Assembly: GCA_018061005.1 (NCBI GenBank)
Contig: JAGOVA010000008.1
Location: 1-64,000 of the forward strand
Length of the DNA stretch: 64,000 nt
DNA from: Sterolibacterium sp.
GTDB lineage: Bacteria; Pseudomonadota; Gammaproteobacteria; Burkholderiales; Rhodocyclaceae
Reading direction: 5' to 3'
Shown here: positions 20,026 to 29,022 of the stretch, in pieces
How the letters are laid out: the number at the start of each line of letters is the position of its first letter
How positions within the stretch are numbered: position 1 is the first letter of the stretch
The notes under the pieces: generated by a model
Databases searched by the model: none
What the model saw: the letters and a program-made list of their open reading frames with translations, nothing else
What the model was told of the DNA's origin: nothing
Position numbers and translations under genes: made by a program

Positions 20026-20979
20026 GTGCATATTATTCTGGTCTCCGACCGTCTGACAACGGCCAGGAACATTACGATTAACGGCCGACATCTGGCTGCG
20101 GGTCTGGCGGCCTTTGTGTTGCTGGTTCTGCTGGTTTCTTCGCTGTTTTCCTATGTCACAGTGCGTCATGCGGTGGCGTGGCAGTTGCCGTTTGTCGAGG
20201 AATGGCTGGGTGCCAGCAATGCGGCAGAAGATCAGCGCAGCAAGACCTTCGTGCGGGAAAACCTGAATGCCATGGCGGTCAAGCTGGGGCAGATGCAGGC
20301 GCAATTGACGCGGCTGGATCTGCTCGGCGAACGGCTGGCACAGATGTCAGGGATGAAAGTGCCGGAGCGGGAAACGGTCGGCAAGGCAGCCATGGCTGCC
20401 CAGGGCGGCCCGTTGGTGCGAGCAGCACCGCTGTCGCAAAATGACTTGCTCGAAGCACTCGATGGTTTGTCTTATCAGGTGGAGCGGCGCAGTGACACTT
20501 TGGCACTGATCGAATCGCAACTGCTGGATCGGCGTGTGCGCGACAGCATGTTGCCCAGTTCCTTGCCGGTGGCGGCGGCATGGAGCTCCAATTTTGGTTG
20601 GCGTATCGATCCCTTTACCGGCGACAAAGCCTTGCATGAAGGGGTGGATTTTCCTGCAGCCATCGGGACGCCGGTGAATGCCGCCGCCGATGGCATGGTC
20701 GTGACGGCAGAGACGCATCCGGAGTATGGTCAGATGATCGAGGTGGATCATGGTGGCGGATTGACAACACGCTATGCCCATCTTTCGCGCATCCTGGTAC
20801 AAACCGGCACACTGGTGCGACGGGGGCAGGCGATGGGGGCGGTCGGTAGCAGCGGGCGTTCAACCGGGGCGCACCTGCACTTCGAGGTGCGCCTGCATGG
20901 CATGGCGCAAAACCCGGCGCGTTTTCTGCAACAGGCCGCAGCAGGGGGCGTTCGGCTGGGGCTTGCCCAGCGCAAATAG
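20026..20979 (+). CDS. M23-family peptidoglycan metallopeptidase
   Basis: The 317-residue protein has a short cytoplasmic N-terminus, one membrane anchor at about residues 24-48, a helical periplasmic linker and a C-terminal LytM/M23 domain. The zinc and catalytic residues are present: His204 and Asp208 in HEGVD, and the HLH motif at 283-285, so it is likely an active endopeptidase rather than a degenerate EnvC/NlpD-type activator. GTG 20026 is chosen because AGGAAAGGA lies six to eight bases upstream; an in-frame opening to 19927 overlaps dciA and has no such site. The position before secA is common in betaproteobacteria. The cleaved bond cannot be told from sequence. Confidence 0.88.
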   Translation: MHIILVSDRLTTARNITINGRHLAAGLAAFVLLVLLVSSLFSYVTVRHAVAWQLPFVEEWLGASNAAEDQRSKTFVRENLNAMAVKLGQMQAQLTRLDLLGERLAQMSGMKVPERETVGKAAMAAQGGPLVRAAPLSQNDLLEALDGLSYQVERRSDTLALIESQLLDRRVRDSMLPSSLPVAAAWSSNFGWRIDPFTGDKALHEGVDFPAAIGTPVNAAADGMVVTAETHPEYGQMIEVDHGGGLTTRYAHLSRILVQTGTLVRRGQAMGAVGSSGRSTGAHLHFEVRLHGMAQNPARFLQQAAAGGVRLGLAQRK

Positions 20980-21040
20980 TCCGTAATTGCGCCTTGTGAC
21001 ACCTCGTTGTAGGCGCGCGGGCAGGGTGCATGTGGTGACG

Positions 21041-21049
21041 TGTTAGAAT
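21041..21049 (+). promoter_or_regulatory. Putative extended -10 promoter of secA
   Basis: TG-T-TAGAAT, identical to the element before lpxC, ends 26 bases before the secA ATG, giving an expected leader of about 20 bases. No clear -35 is present. The stretch between the M23 gene and secA (20980-21075) shows no open frame resembling the SecM arrest peptide, so SecM-type control is not expected. Confidence 0.5.
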
Positions 21050-21075
21050 TTTCGTTTTTCGTCACGGGCATCCCC

Positions 21076-23805
21076 ATGGTTTCCGGCATACTCAAGAAGA
21101 TTTTCGGCAGTCGCAATGACCGTCTGGTGCGACAGTACGGCCAGACCGTCAAGAAGATCAATGCGCTCGAACCCGCCATGCAGGCGTTGAGCGATGCACA
21201 GTTGCAAGCCAAGACGGTCGAGTTCCGTCAGCGCCTGGCGCAGGGCGAGTTGCTGGATGCCTTGTTGCCGGAAGCCTTTGCCGTGGTGCGTGAAGCGGGC
21301 AAGCGTGTGCTGGGAATGCGGCATTTCGATGTGCAGTTGATTGGCGGCATGGTGCAGCATTCGGGGCGGATCTCCGAAATGCGTACCGGCGAAGGCAAGA
21401 CGCTGGTCGCTACGCTCGCCACCTATCTGAACGCCTTGCCTGGCAAGGGCGTTCATGTCATTACGGTGAATGATTATCTCGCCCGGCGCGATGCTGAATG
21501 GATGGGGCGCTTATATAACTGGCTTGGCTTGAGCTGGGGTGTCAATCTGTCGCAGATGAGCCACGAGGAAAAGCAGGCGGCGTATGCGGCGGATATCACT
21601 TATGGCACCAACAATGAATTCGGTTTTGATTACCTGCGTGACAACATGGTCTATGCCAAGACCGAGCGGGTGCAGCGTGGTCTTAACTTTGCGATTGTTG
21701 ATGAAGTCGATTCCATCCTTATCGATGAGGCGCGCACGCCGCTGATCATCTCGGGGCAGGCCGAGGATCACACCGATCTTTATGTCAAGATGAATGCCGT
21801 GGCACCGTTGCTGGAACGCGGTGAGGCCGGGGCGCGTGACGGCGATCCGGATACGGGCGACTACACGGTCGACCTGAAGTCGCATCAGGTGCTGTTGACT
21901 GAAACCGGCCATGAACACGCTGAGGAAATTCTGGCGCGCATGGGGTTGCTGCCTGAGGGGCGCAGCCTGTACGAGCCCGCCAATATTCTGCTGATTCATC
22001 ACCTGTACGCGGCGCTGCGTGCGCACAACCTGTTCCATCTCGATCAGCAGTATGTGGTGCAGAACGGTGAAGTGGTGATTGTGGATGAGTTTACCGGCCG
22101 CCTGATGGCGGGGCGTCGCTGGTCGGATGGGCTGCATCAGGCGGTGGAGGCCAAGGAAGGGGTTGCCATCCAGCATGAGAACCAGACGCTGGCCTCGATC
22201 ACTTTCCAGAATTACTTCCGCATGTACGTCAAGCTGGCCGGCATGACCGGCACGGCGGATACCGAGGCTTACGAATTTCATCAGATTTACAGTCTGGAAA
22301 CCGTGGTCATTCCGACGCACCGTCCGATGGTGCGTGATGATCGTATGGATCAGATTTATCGCACGTCCCAGGAAAAATACGCGGCGATCATCAATGACAT
22401 CAAGGATTGCCAGGGGCGTGGTCAGCCGGTGCTGGTCGGAACCACCTCGATTGAAACTTCCGAACTGGTTTCCAGTCTGCTTGACAAGGAAAAACTGCAG
22501 CATCAGGTGCTCAACGCCAAGCAGCACGCGCGTGAGGCGGATATCGTGGCACAGGCCGGTCGCCCCGGGATCATCACGATTGCGACCAACATGGCCGGAC
22601 GTGGGACGGACATCGTGCTGGGCGGCAACATCGAAAGCGAACGCGTAGCCATTGAACATGACGAGAGCCTGTCGGCCGCAGAGAAGGCGCAGCGGATGGC
22701 TACGTTGCGTGCGGATTGGGAACAAGTGCATCAGCGCGTGCTGGACGCAGGTGGGCTGCATATCATCGGTTCCGAGCGCCATGAATCGCGGCGCATTGAT
22801 AATCAGCTACGGGGGCGGGCGGGCCGTCAGGGCGACAAGGGTTCGTCGCGCTTTTATCTGTCGCTGGAAGATTCGCTGCTGAAGATTTTTGCCGGTGAAC
22901 GGTTGAATGCCATCATGGTGCGGCTCAAGATGCCCGAGGGCGAGGCCATCGAGCATCCGCTGGTGACGCGTTCTCTGGAGTCGGCGCAACGCAAGGTCGA
23001 GCAGCGTAACTTCGATATTCGCAAACAGTTGCTTGAATACGATGATGTTTCCAATGATCAGCGCAAAGTGATCTATCAGCAGCGCAATGAACTGCTCGAT
23101 AGCGGCGAGATTTCTGAAACCATCACCGCCATGCGTCAGGGCGTGCTGCACGATACGTTTCGTAGTCATGTCCCGGCTGAAAGTGTCGAAGAGCAATGGG
23201 ACGTGCCCGGGCTGGAGGCGACGCTGGCTGCCGAATGGCAGCTTAAGTTGCCGGTCAGTGAGTGGCTGGTGAAAGAACCGAATCTTGATGATGATGATCT
23301 GCTCAAGCGGATCATCAGCGCAGCAGATGAGGCGTATGCAGCCAAGGTGGCGACTGTGGATCAACAGGCCTGGCAGGGCTTCGAGCGCAATGTCATGCTG
23401 CAAAGCCTGGACACGCACTGGCGGGAGCATCTGGCTGCACTGGATCATCTGCGTCAGGGCATCCATCTGCGTGGCTATGCACAGAAGAATCCCAAGCAGG
23501 AATACAAGCGGGAGGCTTTTGAGTTGTTCGAAGGGCTGTTGCAGTCGGTGCGCGTTGAAGTCACACGGTTGCTGGCCACGGTTGAGGTTCGCTCCGAGGA
23601 GCAGATCGAGGAAGTGGACGCACCGCCGCAACTGGAAAATGTTCAGTATCACCACGCGGATTACGATGAGGCGCTGGCGGGGAATGACGATGCGACGGGT
23701 GGCGCGCAACCGGAAGTGCGTCAGATCGACAAGATCGGCCGCAATGATCTGTGCCCTTGTGGCTCAGGCAAGAAATACAAGCATTGCCACGGCAAACTGA
23801 GTTGA
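21076..23805 (+). CDS. secA: Preprotein translocase ATPase SecA
   Basis: SecA is the motor that drives unfolded preproteins through SecYEG. The 909-residue product has Walker [10 protein letters not shown] at about residues 102-110, the DEAD-box variant [15 protein letters not shown], the [10 protein letters not shown] helicase motif, [11 protein letters not shown], and a helical scaffold and wing. The extreme C-terminus carries the zinc-binding [14 protein letters not shown] motif that contacts SecB and phospholipid. ATG 21076 gives the family start [16 protein letters not shown]. The ribosome-binding site is weak. Confidence 0.98.
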   Translation: MVSGILKKIFGSRNDRLVRQYGQTVKKINALEPAMQALSDAQLQAKTVEFRQRLAQGELLDALLPEAFAVVREAGKRVLGMRHFDVQLIGGMVQHSGRISEMRTGEGKTLVATLATYLNALPGKGVHVITVNDYLARRDAEWMGRLYNWLGLSWGVNLSQMSHEEKQAAYAADITYGTNNEFGFDYLRDNMVYAKTERVQRGLNFAIVDEVDSILIDEARTPLIISGQAEDHTDLYVKMNAVAPLLERGEAGARDGDPDTGDYTVDLKSHQVLLTETGHEHAEEILARMGLLPEGRSLYEPANILLIHHLYAALRAHNLFHLDQQYVVQNGEVVIVDEFTGRLMAGRRWSDGLHQAVEAKEGVAIQHENQTLASITFQNYFRMYVKLAGMTGTADTEAYEFHQIYSLETVVIPTHRPMVRDDRMDQIYRTSQEKYAAIINDIKDCQGRGQPVLVGTTSIETSELVSSLLDKEKLQHQVLNAKQHAREADIVAQAGRPGIITIATNMAGRGTDIVLGGNIESERVAIEHDESLSAAEKAQRMATLRADWEQVHQRVLDAGGLHIIGSERHESRRIDNQLRGRAGRQGDKGSSRFYLSLEDSLLKIFAGERLNAIMVRLKMPEGEAIEHPLVTRSLESAQRKVEQRNFDIRKQLLEYDDVSNDQRKVIYQQRNELLDSGEISETITAMRQGVLHDTFRSHVPAESVEEQWDVPGLEATLAAEWQLKLPVSEWLVKEPNLDDDDLLKRIISAADEAYAAKVATVDQQAWQGFERNVMLQSLDTHWREHLAALDHLRQGIHLRGYAQKNPKQEYKREAFELFEGLLQSVRVEVTRLLATVEVRSEEQIEEVDAPPQLENVQYHHADYDEALAGNDDATGGAQPEVRQIDKIGRNDLCPCGSGKKYKHCHGKLS

Positions 23806-23824
23806 GTTGTTTTTGGCGGCGCGC

Positions 23825-24829
23825 ATGTTTCCACCCATCATCGAGGACGGCAGTGCTCAGGCCGCCGTCCTGATTCTTGATCAGACGCTGCTGCCCGCCG
23901 AGGTGCAGCAGGTGCGTTTGAGTACGCTGGCGCAGGCCGCTCAGGCAATTCGGGTGATGCAGGTACGCGGTGCGCCACTGATCGGCGTGACAGCTGCGTA
24001 TGGGGTTGCGCTGGGCTTGGCCGATGATGCCGATGATGCCACACTGGAACGTGTGCTGAATCTGCTGGCAGCGACTCGTCCTACGGCAGTCAATCTGCAT
24101 TGGGCTCTGGCGCGCATGCAGCGCGTGCTGTTGCCATTGCCAGCCCACCAGCGACGTGAGGCAGCCTGGCATGAGGCGCGGGTCATCGCGGCCGAAGATG
24201 CTGCAGCCAATGCGGCGATAGGTCAGCATGGTTTGCCGTTGTTGACGGAAATTGCCCGCCGTAAAGGCCGGGTGCAGGTCATGACCCATTGCAATGCGGG
24301 TTGGCTGGCCACCGTGGCACATGGGACGGCATTGTCCCCGGTCTATGCGGCGCATGCAGCGGGGCTCGATATTCATGTCTGGGTCAGCGAAACGCGCCCG
24401 CGTAACCAGGGCTTGCTGACCGCCTGGGAATTGCAGCAGGGCGGTGTGCCACATACCTTGCTGGCGGATAATGCAGCGGGTTTGCTGATGATGCAGGGCA
24501 AGGTGGATCTCGTCATTGTGGGGGCTGACCGGATTGCGGCCAATGGGGATGCCGCCAACAAAGTGGGAACGTATCTCAAGGCGCTGGCGGCGCGGGCACA
24601 TGGGGTGCCGTTTTATGTCGCTGCACCGCGTTCAACCATTGATTTCAACTGCCCCGATGGCACGGCGATTCCGATTGAAGAGCGTGCCCCGGCAGAGTTG
24701 GGGCACGGCAGTGATCGGCCGATCACCAATCCGGCGTTCGATGTCACGCCCGCCACGTTGATTAGCGGCATCATCACGGAGTCCGGCATCCTGATGCCTG
24801 ATGAACTGAACATGAAATTTTTCGCATGA
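23825..24829 (+). CDS. mtnA: S-methyl-5-thioribose-1-phosphate isomerase MtnA
   Basis: MtnA isomerises methylthioribose-1-phosphate to methylthioribulose-1-phosphate in recycling of methylthioadenosine. The 334-residue protein shows RGAPLIGV, NLHWAL, the catalytic Cys156 in THCNAG and the catalytic Asp235 in GADRIAANGD. These separate it from eIF2B-alpha relatives. ATG 23825 is preferred over TTG 23807. Its stop overlaps the following aldolase gene by four bases, so the two are almost certainly made together. No other methionine-salvage gene (mtnB, C, D, K or P) is in this window. Confidence 0.92.
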   Translation: MFPPIIEDGSAQAAVLILDQTLLPAEVQQVRLSTLAQAAQAIRVMQVRGAPLIGVTAAYGVALGLADDADDATLERVLNLLAATRPTAVNLHWALARMQRVLLPLPAHQRREAAWHEARVIAAEDAAANAAIGQHGLPLLTEIARRKGRVQVMTHCNAGWLATVAHGTALSPVYAAHAAGLDIHVWVSETRPRNQGLLTAWELQQGGVPHTLLADNAAGLLMMQGKVDLVIVGADRIAANGDAANKVGTYLKALAARAHGVPFYVAAPRSTIDFNCPDGTAIPIEERAPAELGHGSDRPITNPAFDVTPATLISGIITESGILMPDELNMKFFA

Positions 24830-25464
24830 GCACAACGCTGGCTGCACAGGTGCTTGCGACGGCGTGTGCCATGAACGCTTCAGGCATTAATCGGGGTACG
24901 GCGGGTAATGTCAGCGCACGCGTGGCAGAGGGCTTTCTGATTACGCCGACGGGGATGGATTACCTCGACCTGCAGGCCGATGACATCGTGCCGATGGCAT
25001 GGGATGGCAGTTGGCAGGGCGCGCGCAAGCCATCGTCTGAATGGCATTTTCATCGTGACATTTACAGGGCACGACCGGAGTTCGCGGCGGTCATTCATAC
25101 GCACTCGCCCTTTGCCACCACGTTGGCCTGCATGGGCTGTGATATTCCGCCCTTCCATTACATGATTGCCCGCTTCGGCGGTCAAGACGTGCGTTGCGCG
25201 AGTTATGCAACCTTTGGTACGCAGGCGTTGTCGGCAGCCGCATTGCAGGCATTGGAAGGGCGCAGTGCCTGTCTGCTGGCAAATCACGGCATGATCGTCT
25301 GCGCTGCTGATCTCCGCCAGGCGCTGGCACGGGCGATCGAGTTTGAGACCTTGTGTGAGCAATACTGGCGCGTGCTGCAGTTGGGGTCGCCGAAGCTAAT
25401 CGCCGAGGATGAAATGACGCGGGTGCTGGCAAAGTTTGCCAGCTATGGTCAGCAGTCTTCCTGA
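24826..25464 (+). CDS. Class II aldolase, candidate methylthioribulose-phosphate aldolase
   Basis: The 212-residue protein belongs to the class II aldolase/adducin family of zinc enzymes that cleave sugar phosphates (fuculose-phosphate aldolase, ribulose-phosphate epimerase and relatives). Metal ligands are His91 and His93 in HTHS and His154 in NHG; Glu72 in SSEWHFH is the likely catalytic acid. The four-base overlap with mtnA suggests the substrate is methylthioribulose-1-phosphate. Two roles fit: the dehydratase MtnB of classical salvage, or the aldolase of the DHAP shunt, which yields DHAP and a methylthio-aldehyde. The fuculose-aldolase-like EWxFH motif makes me favour the aldolase, but the two enzymes share the fold and this needs testing. 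Confidence 0.78.
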   Translation: MSTTLAAQVLATACAMNASGINRGTAGNVSARVAEGFLITPTGMDYLDLQADDIVPMAWDGSWQGARKPSSEWHFHRDIYRARPEFAAVIHTHSPFATTLACMGCDIPPFHYMIARFGGQDVRCASYATFGTQALSAAALQALEGRSACLLANHGMIVCAADLRQALARAIEFETLCEQYWRVLQLGSPKLIAEDEMTRVLAKFASYGQQSS

Positions 25465-25476
25465 TTATTCAGGTAC

Positions 25477-26991
25477 TCAGTGCTGATAAACCCATTGCAG
25501 CAAGGCGTCCTGCGCGGCCTGTGTTGCGGCGGCATTCGGGTGATTGACCAGAAATACAACAATCTGCCAGTGGCCGCGATGATCCAGCACGTAGCCTGCC
25601 ATGGTTTTGACCTCTTCCAGTGTGCCGGTCTTGATGTGTGCCTGTCCCGCAACGCGGGTTTGCTGCAGACGTTTTTTCATGGTGCCATCGGTGGCGACCA
25701 GGGGCAGTGAGGCCACAAACTCGGGCATCAACGGGCTTTTCCAGGCCAGACTGAGCAGATGAGCCAGGCTGCTGGCGGATATGCGTTCGTGACGTGATAA
25801 GCCCGAACCGTTGTCCAGGATCAGTTCGGGGAACGTCAATTGTTTTTGTTGCAGCCATGCGCGCAGACGGGTGGCGGCGGCAAGCTCGGTCAGTGGCGCG
25901 GGTGAGGTGCGTTCATCCGACCCGCTGGGTTGCGTAGCCAGCGTGAGGAAAAGTTGGCGAGCCATCACGTTGTTGCTGTATTTGTTGGTGTCGCGAATGA
26001 TCTCTGCCAGCGTGGGGGACTGGATGGATGCCAGTGTTTGCAGTGGAGCCAACGGCAAACTGGGCAAGGCCGTAACCGGCGGATCGACCAGCGTACCGCC
26101 TAGTTCCTGCCAAAGCTGTTTGAAAACACCTTCAACGTATTGAGGATGGGTCAGCACGCTCAGATACCAGTTTTTTTCACCACAGGCGAGCGGGTAGTCG
26201 CCGCTGAGCGTGAGTTGATGGCGGCCTTGGTGAGTGCTCAGCGTGGCGCGTAGCGCTTCTTTCCAGTGGTTGCAGGGCTGCTCTGTGGTGAGTGGGCGGA
26301 TTTTATTGATGATGTCGAGATGGGCGGGGTGTGGTTCTGCCGAAATAGATAACGATCCACCGGCGATGTCCCCCATCAGTTGCAAACGCAGCGATTTGAA
26401 ATTGACCAGCAGGGCATCCGGCGTGACGTTATAAGGGCGCAATGGCTGATCGTCGAAAGGTGCTTGGCTGGTCGTGTCAGATTCTTCCGGCAAGGCAAAC
26501 AAGCTACGGTCGAGGAGCAGATGGCCGTGTATTTCACGCACTCCATGCGCGCGGAGTTGTCGCAATAGCAGCCAGAATTGTTCCAGTGTCAGTTGCGGAT
26601 CGCCACTTCCTTTGAGCACCAGATCTGCCGCGAGTACGCCGTGGTGTGGCCGCGCGCTGGAGAGTGCTTGGGTCTGCCAGGTGTAGGCAGGGCCGAGGAT
26701 CTCGAGGGCAGCATAGGTTGTCAGCAGTTTCATCACCGAAGCGGGATTGAAAGGCCGGGAGGTATTCAGGCTGACGAGCGGTTGCACTGCAGTCACTTCC
26801 TGGACGATGACGGCAGCCGCAGTGGGTGGCACGCTGGCTTGTTGCAGGGCGAGTGCGACGGGTGCTGGCAGGCGTTCGAGATATTCCGCATGGGCGATGC
26901 GTGGCTCACTTGAAAGCGTCAGCACGAGCAGCATCAGCGGCATCAGGATGAGGCTGAAATTGCGATTTCCGGGGCGATAAAAGGTGTTCAT
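25477..26991 (-). CDS. dacB: D-alanyl-D-alanine carboxypeptidase/endopeptidase DacB (PBP4)
   Basis: PBP4 is a periplasmic penicillin-binding protein that trims stem peptides and cuts D-Ala-meso-DAP cross-links. The 504-residue product has a signal peptide (about residues 11-35, cleavage after AHA) and the three catalytic motifs of the S13 family: SVMK with Ser85, YSNN, and HIKTGT. The large insertion between SxxK and SxN is normal for S13. ATG 26991 begins MNTFYRPGNR; longer in-frame codons upstream give no signal peptide logic. It is a monocistronic gene convergent with the aldolase gene, whose stop is 12 bases away. Confidence 0.94.
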   Translation of the reverse strand: MNTFYRPGNRNFSLILMPLMLLVLTLSSEPRIAHAEYLERLPAPVALALQQASVPPTAAAVIVQEVTAVQPLVSLNTSRPFNPASVMKLLTTYAALEILGPAYTWQTQALSSARPHHGVLAADLVLKGSGDPQLTLEQFWLLLRQLRAHGVREIHGHLLLDRSLFALPEESDTTSQAPFDDQPLRPYNVTPDALLVNFKSLRLQLMGDIAGGSLSISAEPHPAHLDIINKIRPLTTEQPCNHWKEALRATLSTHQGRHQLTLSGDYPLACGEKNWYLSVLTHPQYVEGVFKQLWQELGGTLVDPPVTALPSLPLAPLQTLASIQSPTLAEIIRDTNKYSNNVMARQLFLTLATQPSGSDERTSPAPLTELAAATRLRAWLQQKQLTFPELILDNGSGLSRHERISASSLAHLLSLAWKSPLMPEFVASLPLVATDGTMKKRLQQTRVAGQAHIKTGTLEEVKTMAGYVLDHRGHWQIVVFLVNHPNAAATQAAQDALLQWVYQH

Positions 26992-27018
26992 GATGAGCCG
27001 TGATGATAGCCCTTTGTC

Positions 27019-27038
27019 GTGCAAACCGGTGCAAACCG
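27019..27038. repeat. Perfect tandem 10-mer between dacB and the PP0621 gene
   Basis: GTGCAAACCG occurs twice back to back in the 164-base divergent region. One repeat per helical turn would place two identical protein contacts on one face of DNA, so it may be an operator for either gene. A TAGACT at about 27063-27068 could be the -10 of the rightward transcript. No regulator can be named. Confidence 0.6.
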
Positions 27039-27155
27039 GCGTGCTTGCAGCGGGAAACTGATAGACTGAACAGCGTTGTCGCGACACCGCGCTATAGGGC
27101 GGTTGCACGAGAGTGTGGTGGGTCGCGCATGTCCTTACTCATCGAAGCATGAATC

Positions 27156-27395
27156 ATGTCGAAGCTGCTGCTTTTCGTCCTTCTCGGTGTAGCCATCTAT
27201 CTGTGGATGCGTGCGGTGCGCCGCGCACAGAAGCAAGATGCGCCACCGCAATCGCCTTCCCCTCAGCCGATCGTGGCGTGCGCGCAGTGTGGCGTGCATG
27301 TTCCGCAAAGCGACAGCCTGATGGCGGCCGGGCAGCATTACTGTTGCGAACAACATCGTGAGCAGGGCTGCGCGCGTGCCGCAAACAAACGCTGA
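27156..27395 (+). CDS. PP0621-family small membrane-anchored Cys-rich protein
   Basis: The 79-residue product has one N-terminal membrane segment (residues 3-18), a Pro/Gln-rich linker and a C-terminal metal-binding-like part with Cys42-x2-Cys45, then His61, Cys63, Cys64 and Cys72. This matches the short uncharacterised PP0621 family often found directly in front of the pilSR two-component genes. Function unknown; the Cys/His pattern suggests a zinc ribbon facing the cytoplasm. Its last 20 bases overlap the likely pilS start. Confidence 0.75.
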   Translation: MSKLLLFVLLGVAIYLWMRAVRRAQKQDAPPQSPSPQPIVACAQCGVHVPQSDSLMAAGQHYCCEQHREQGCARAANKR

Positions 27396-29022
27396 ACGCG
27401 ATTCCTGGTCGGGTTTGCTGATCGAGCCACCCGATACCTTCTGGAAGTCGCTACGTTATTTCAACGCGTATCGTCTCGGCGTCGCCAGCGTTTTTCTGCT
27501 GGCGTTCGGGTTTTACGGGGTGGCCTTCAATCTGGGCTATGAACACCCGGTGTATTACGGGCGGGTTTGTATCGCGTATCTGTTACTGGCGGTGTTCTAT
27601 TACTTTGTGCCGCGTGTCTGGCGGCATTGGTTCAGCCTGCAACTGACACTACAGGTGTTAACCGATATCACGGTGCTGACCCTGCTGATGTACTACAGTG
27701 GTGGCACCCGGAGTGGCCTGACCTTCATGATGGTTGTGGTGCTGGCGGGCGCAGGCCTGGTTGGGCAAGGTCGACTCAGTCCGTTTTTTGCAGCACTGGC
27801 CACCTTGGCGGTGTTGCTTGAACAGTTTCAGCGTGTGCTGCATCTGGATGGCGATCTGGCAGACTTTACCCAGACGGGTATTGTCAGTATCGGGTTTTTT
27901 GCCACGGCACTTACCGCACGCCGCCTGGCGCGACGCGTGGTGATCAATGAAACGCTGGCGCATGAGCGCGGTCAGCAACTGGCCGACCAATTATTGTTGA
28001 ACGAGCGGGTGATCCGCGACATGCAGGATGGTGTGCTGGTGGTCGATGGCGCAGGCCGGGTGCGTCAATCCAATCCACAAGCCCGATTGTTACTGGGGTT
28101 GTCGGCGGCTGAACCGCATGAATTTCTGACGCTCACCCAGTGCTCAACCCTGCTGGCCGAACGCTATCGGTGCTGGGCGCATGATGATGAAGAAAAGCTC
28201 GAGACTTTGCCGATTCCGGCGACAGGTCGTGTGTTGCAAGCGCGATTTTTGCCGGGAGGGGAGCGGGGACAGGCACTGATTTATCTTGAAGACATGAATC
28301 GTGCCGAAGAGCAGGCGCGGCAGGTGAAGCTCGCCGCACTCGGGCGATTGACGGCTAACATGGCGCATGAAATTCGCAATCCGCTGGCAGCGATCAGCCA
28401 CGCAGCGGAATTGCTGGTGGATGAGCAACGTGAAGCGACGCGTGCGCGTCTGGTGCAGATCATTGGCGACAACACGCAGCGTCTGAATCGATTGGTGGTC
28501 GAGGTACTGGAACTGGGGCAACGCGATCGCGCGCAGCCGGAGTGGTTGTCTCTCGCTGCGTTTCTGGATGTGTTTCTGGAAGAGTTTGCATTGCAGGATG
28601 CGTGCGCCCAACGGTGTGTCGTGCTGAGCCCAGCGGTGGATGTCACGATCTGGTTTGATCGTTGCCATCTCAACCGGGTGTTGTGGAATCTGCTCAGCAA
28701 TGCGTTACGCCATAGCCATGGCGAGGTGGGGAGCGTCAGGCTGGAGGTGCGGCGCGGTCATCTGGTGGATGGGCGGGCAGGCATTGAGCTGCATGTGATC
28801 GATGATGGGGCGGGGGTCGAGCCTGCTTTGCAGGTGCAGATTTTCGAACCATTTTTTACGACACGCAGCCATGGTACCGGGCTGGGGCTTTATATTGCCC
28901 GGGAACTGTGTGAGGCCAACGGAGCCAGTCTCGAATTCTGTGAGAATGCGCCCGGCGCGCATTTTTGTCTGAGAGCACGCTGTGCGCCGGAGGCAGGGGG
29001 GGCGAATGAAAGCGGAACGTAG
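27376..29022 (+). CDS. pilS: Sensor histidine kinase PilS
   Basis: PilS is the membrane sensor that phosphorylates PilR to control type IV pilin expression. The product has about six membrane segments in residues 20-180, a PAS-like region near 200-270, the dimerisation and phosphoacceptor H-box AHEIRNPLAAISHA, and an HATPase domain with N-box NLLSNALRHS, DDGAGV and GTGLGLYIA. I use GTG 27376, with GAGCAGGG nine bases upstream, giving 548 residues; GTG 27358 is the alternative. It overlaps the PP0621 gene by 20 bases and pilR by 17 bases, so the three genes and ampD look like one operon. Pilin genes themselves are not in the window. Confidence 0.88.
   Translation: MPQTNAERDSWSGLLIEPPDTFWKSLRYFNAYRLGVASVFLLAFGFYGVAFNLGYEHPVYYGRVCIAYLLLAVFYYFVPRVWRHWFSLQLTLQVLTDITVLTLLMYYSGGTRSGLTFMMVVVLAGAGLVGQGRLSPFFAALATLAVLLEQFQRVLHLDGDLADFTQTGIVSIGFFATALTARRLARRVVINETLAHERGQQLADQLLLNERVIRDMQDGVLVVDGAGRVRQSNPQARLLLGLSAAEPHEFLTLTQCSTLLAERYRCWAHDDEEKLETLPIPATGRVLQARFLPGGERGQALIYLEDMNRAEEQARQVKLAALGRLTANMAHEIRNPLAAISHAAELLVDEQREATRARLVQIIGDNTQRLNRLVVEVLELGQRDRAQPEWLSLAAFLDVFLEEFALQDACAQRCVVLSPAVDVTIWFDRCHLNRVLWNLLSNALRHSHGEVGSVRLEVRRGHLVDGRAGIELHVIDDGAGVEPALQVQIFEPFFTTRSHGTGLGLYIARELCEANGASLEFCENAPGAHFCLRARCAPEAGGANESGT

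Noticed and set aside
20980..21075. SecM-like regulator upstream of secA
   Set aside because: No open frame with an arrest-type C-terminus; the upstream gene is an M23 peptidase.
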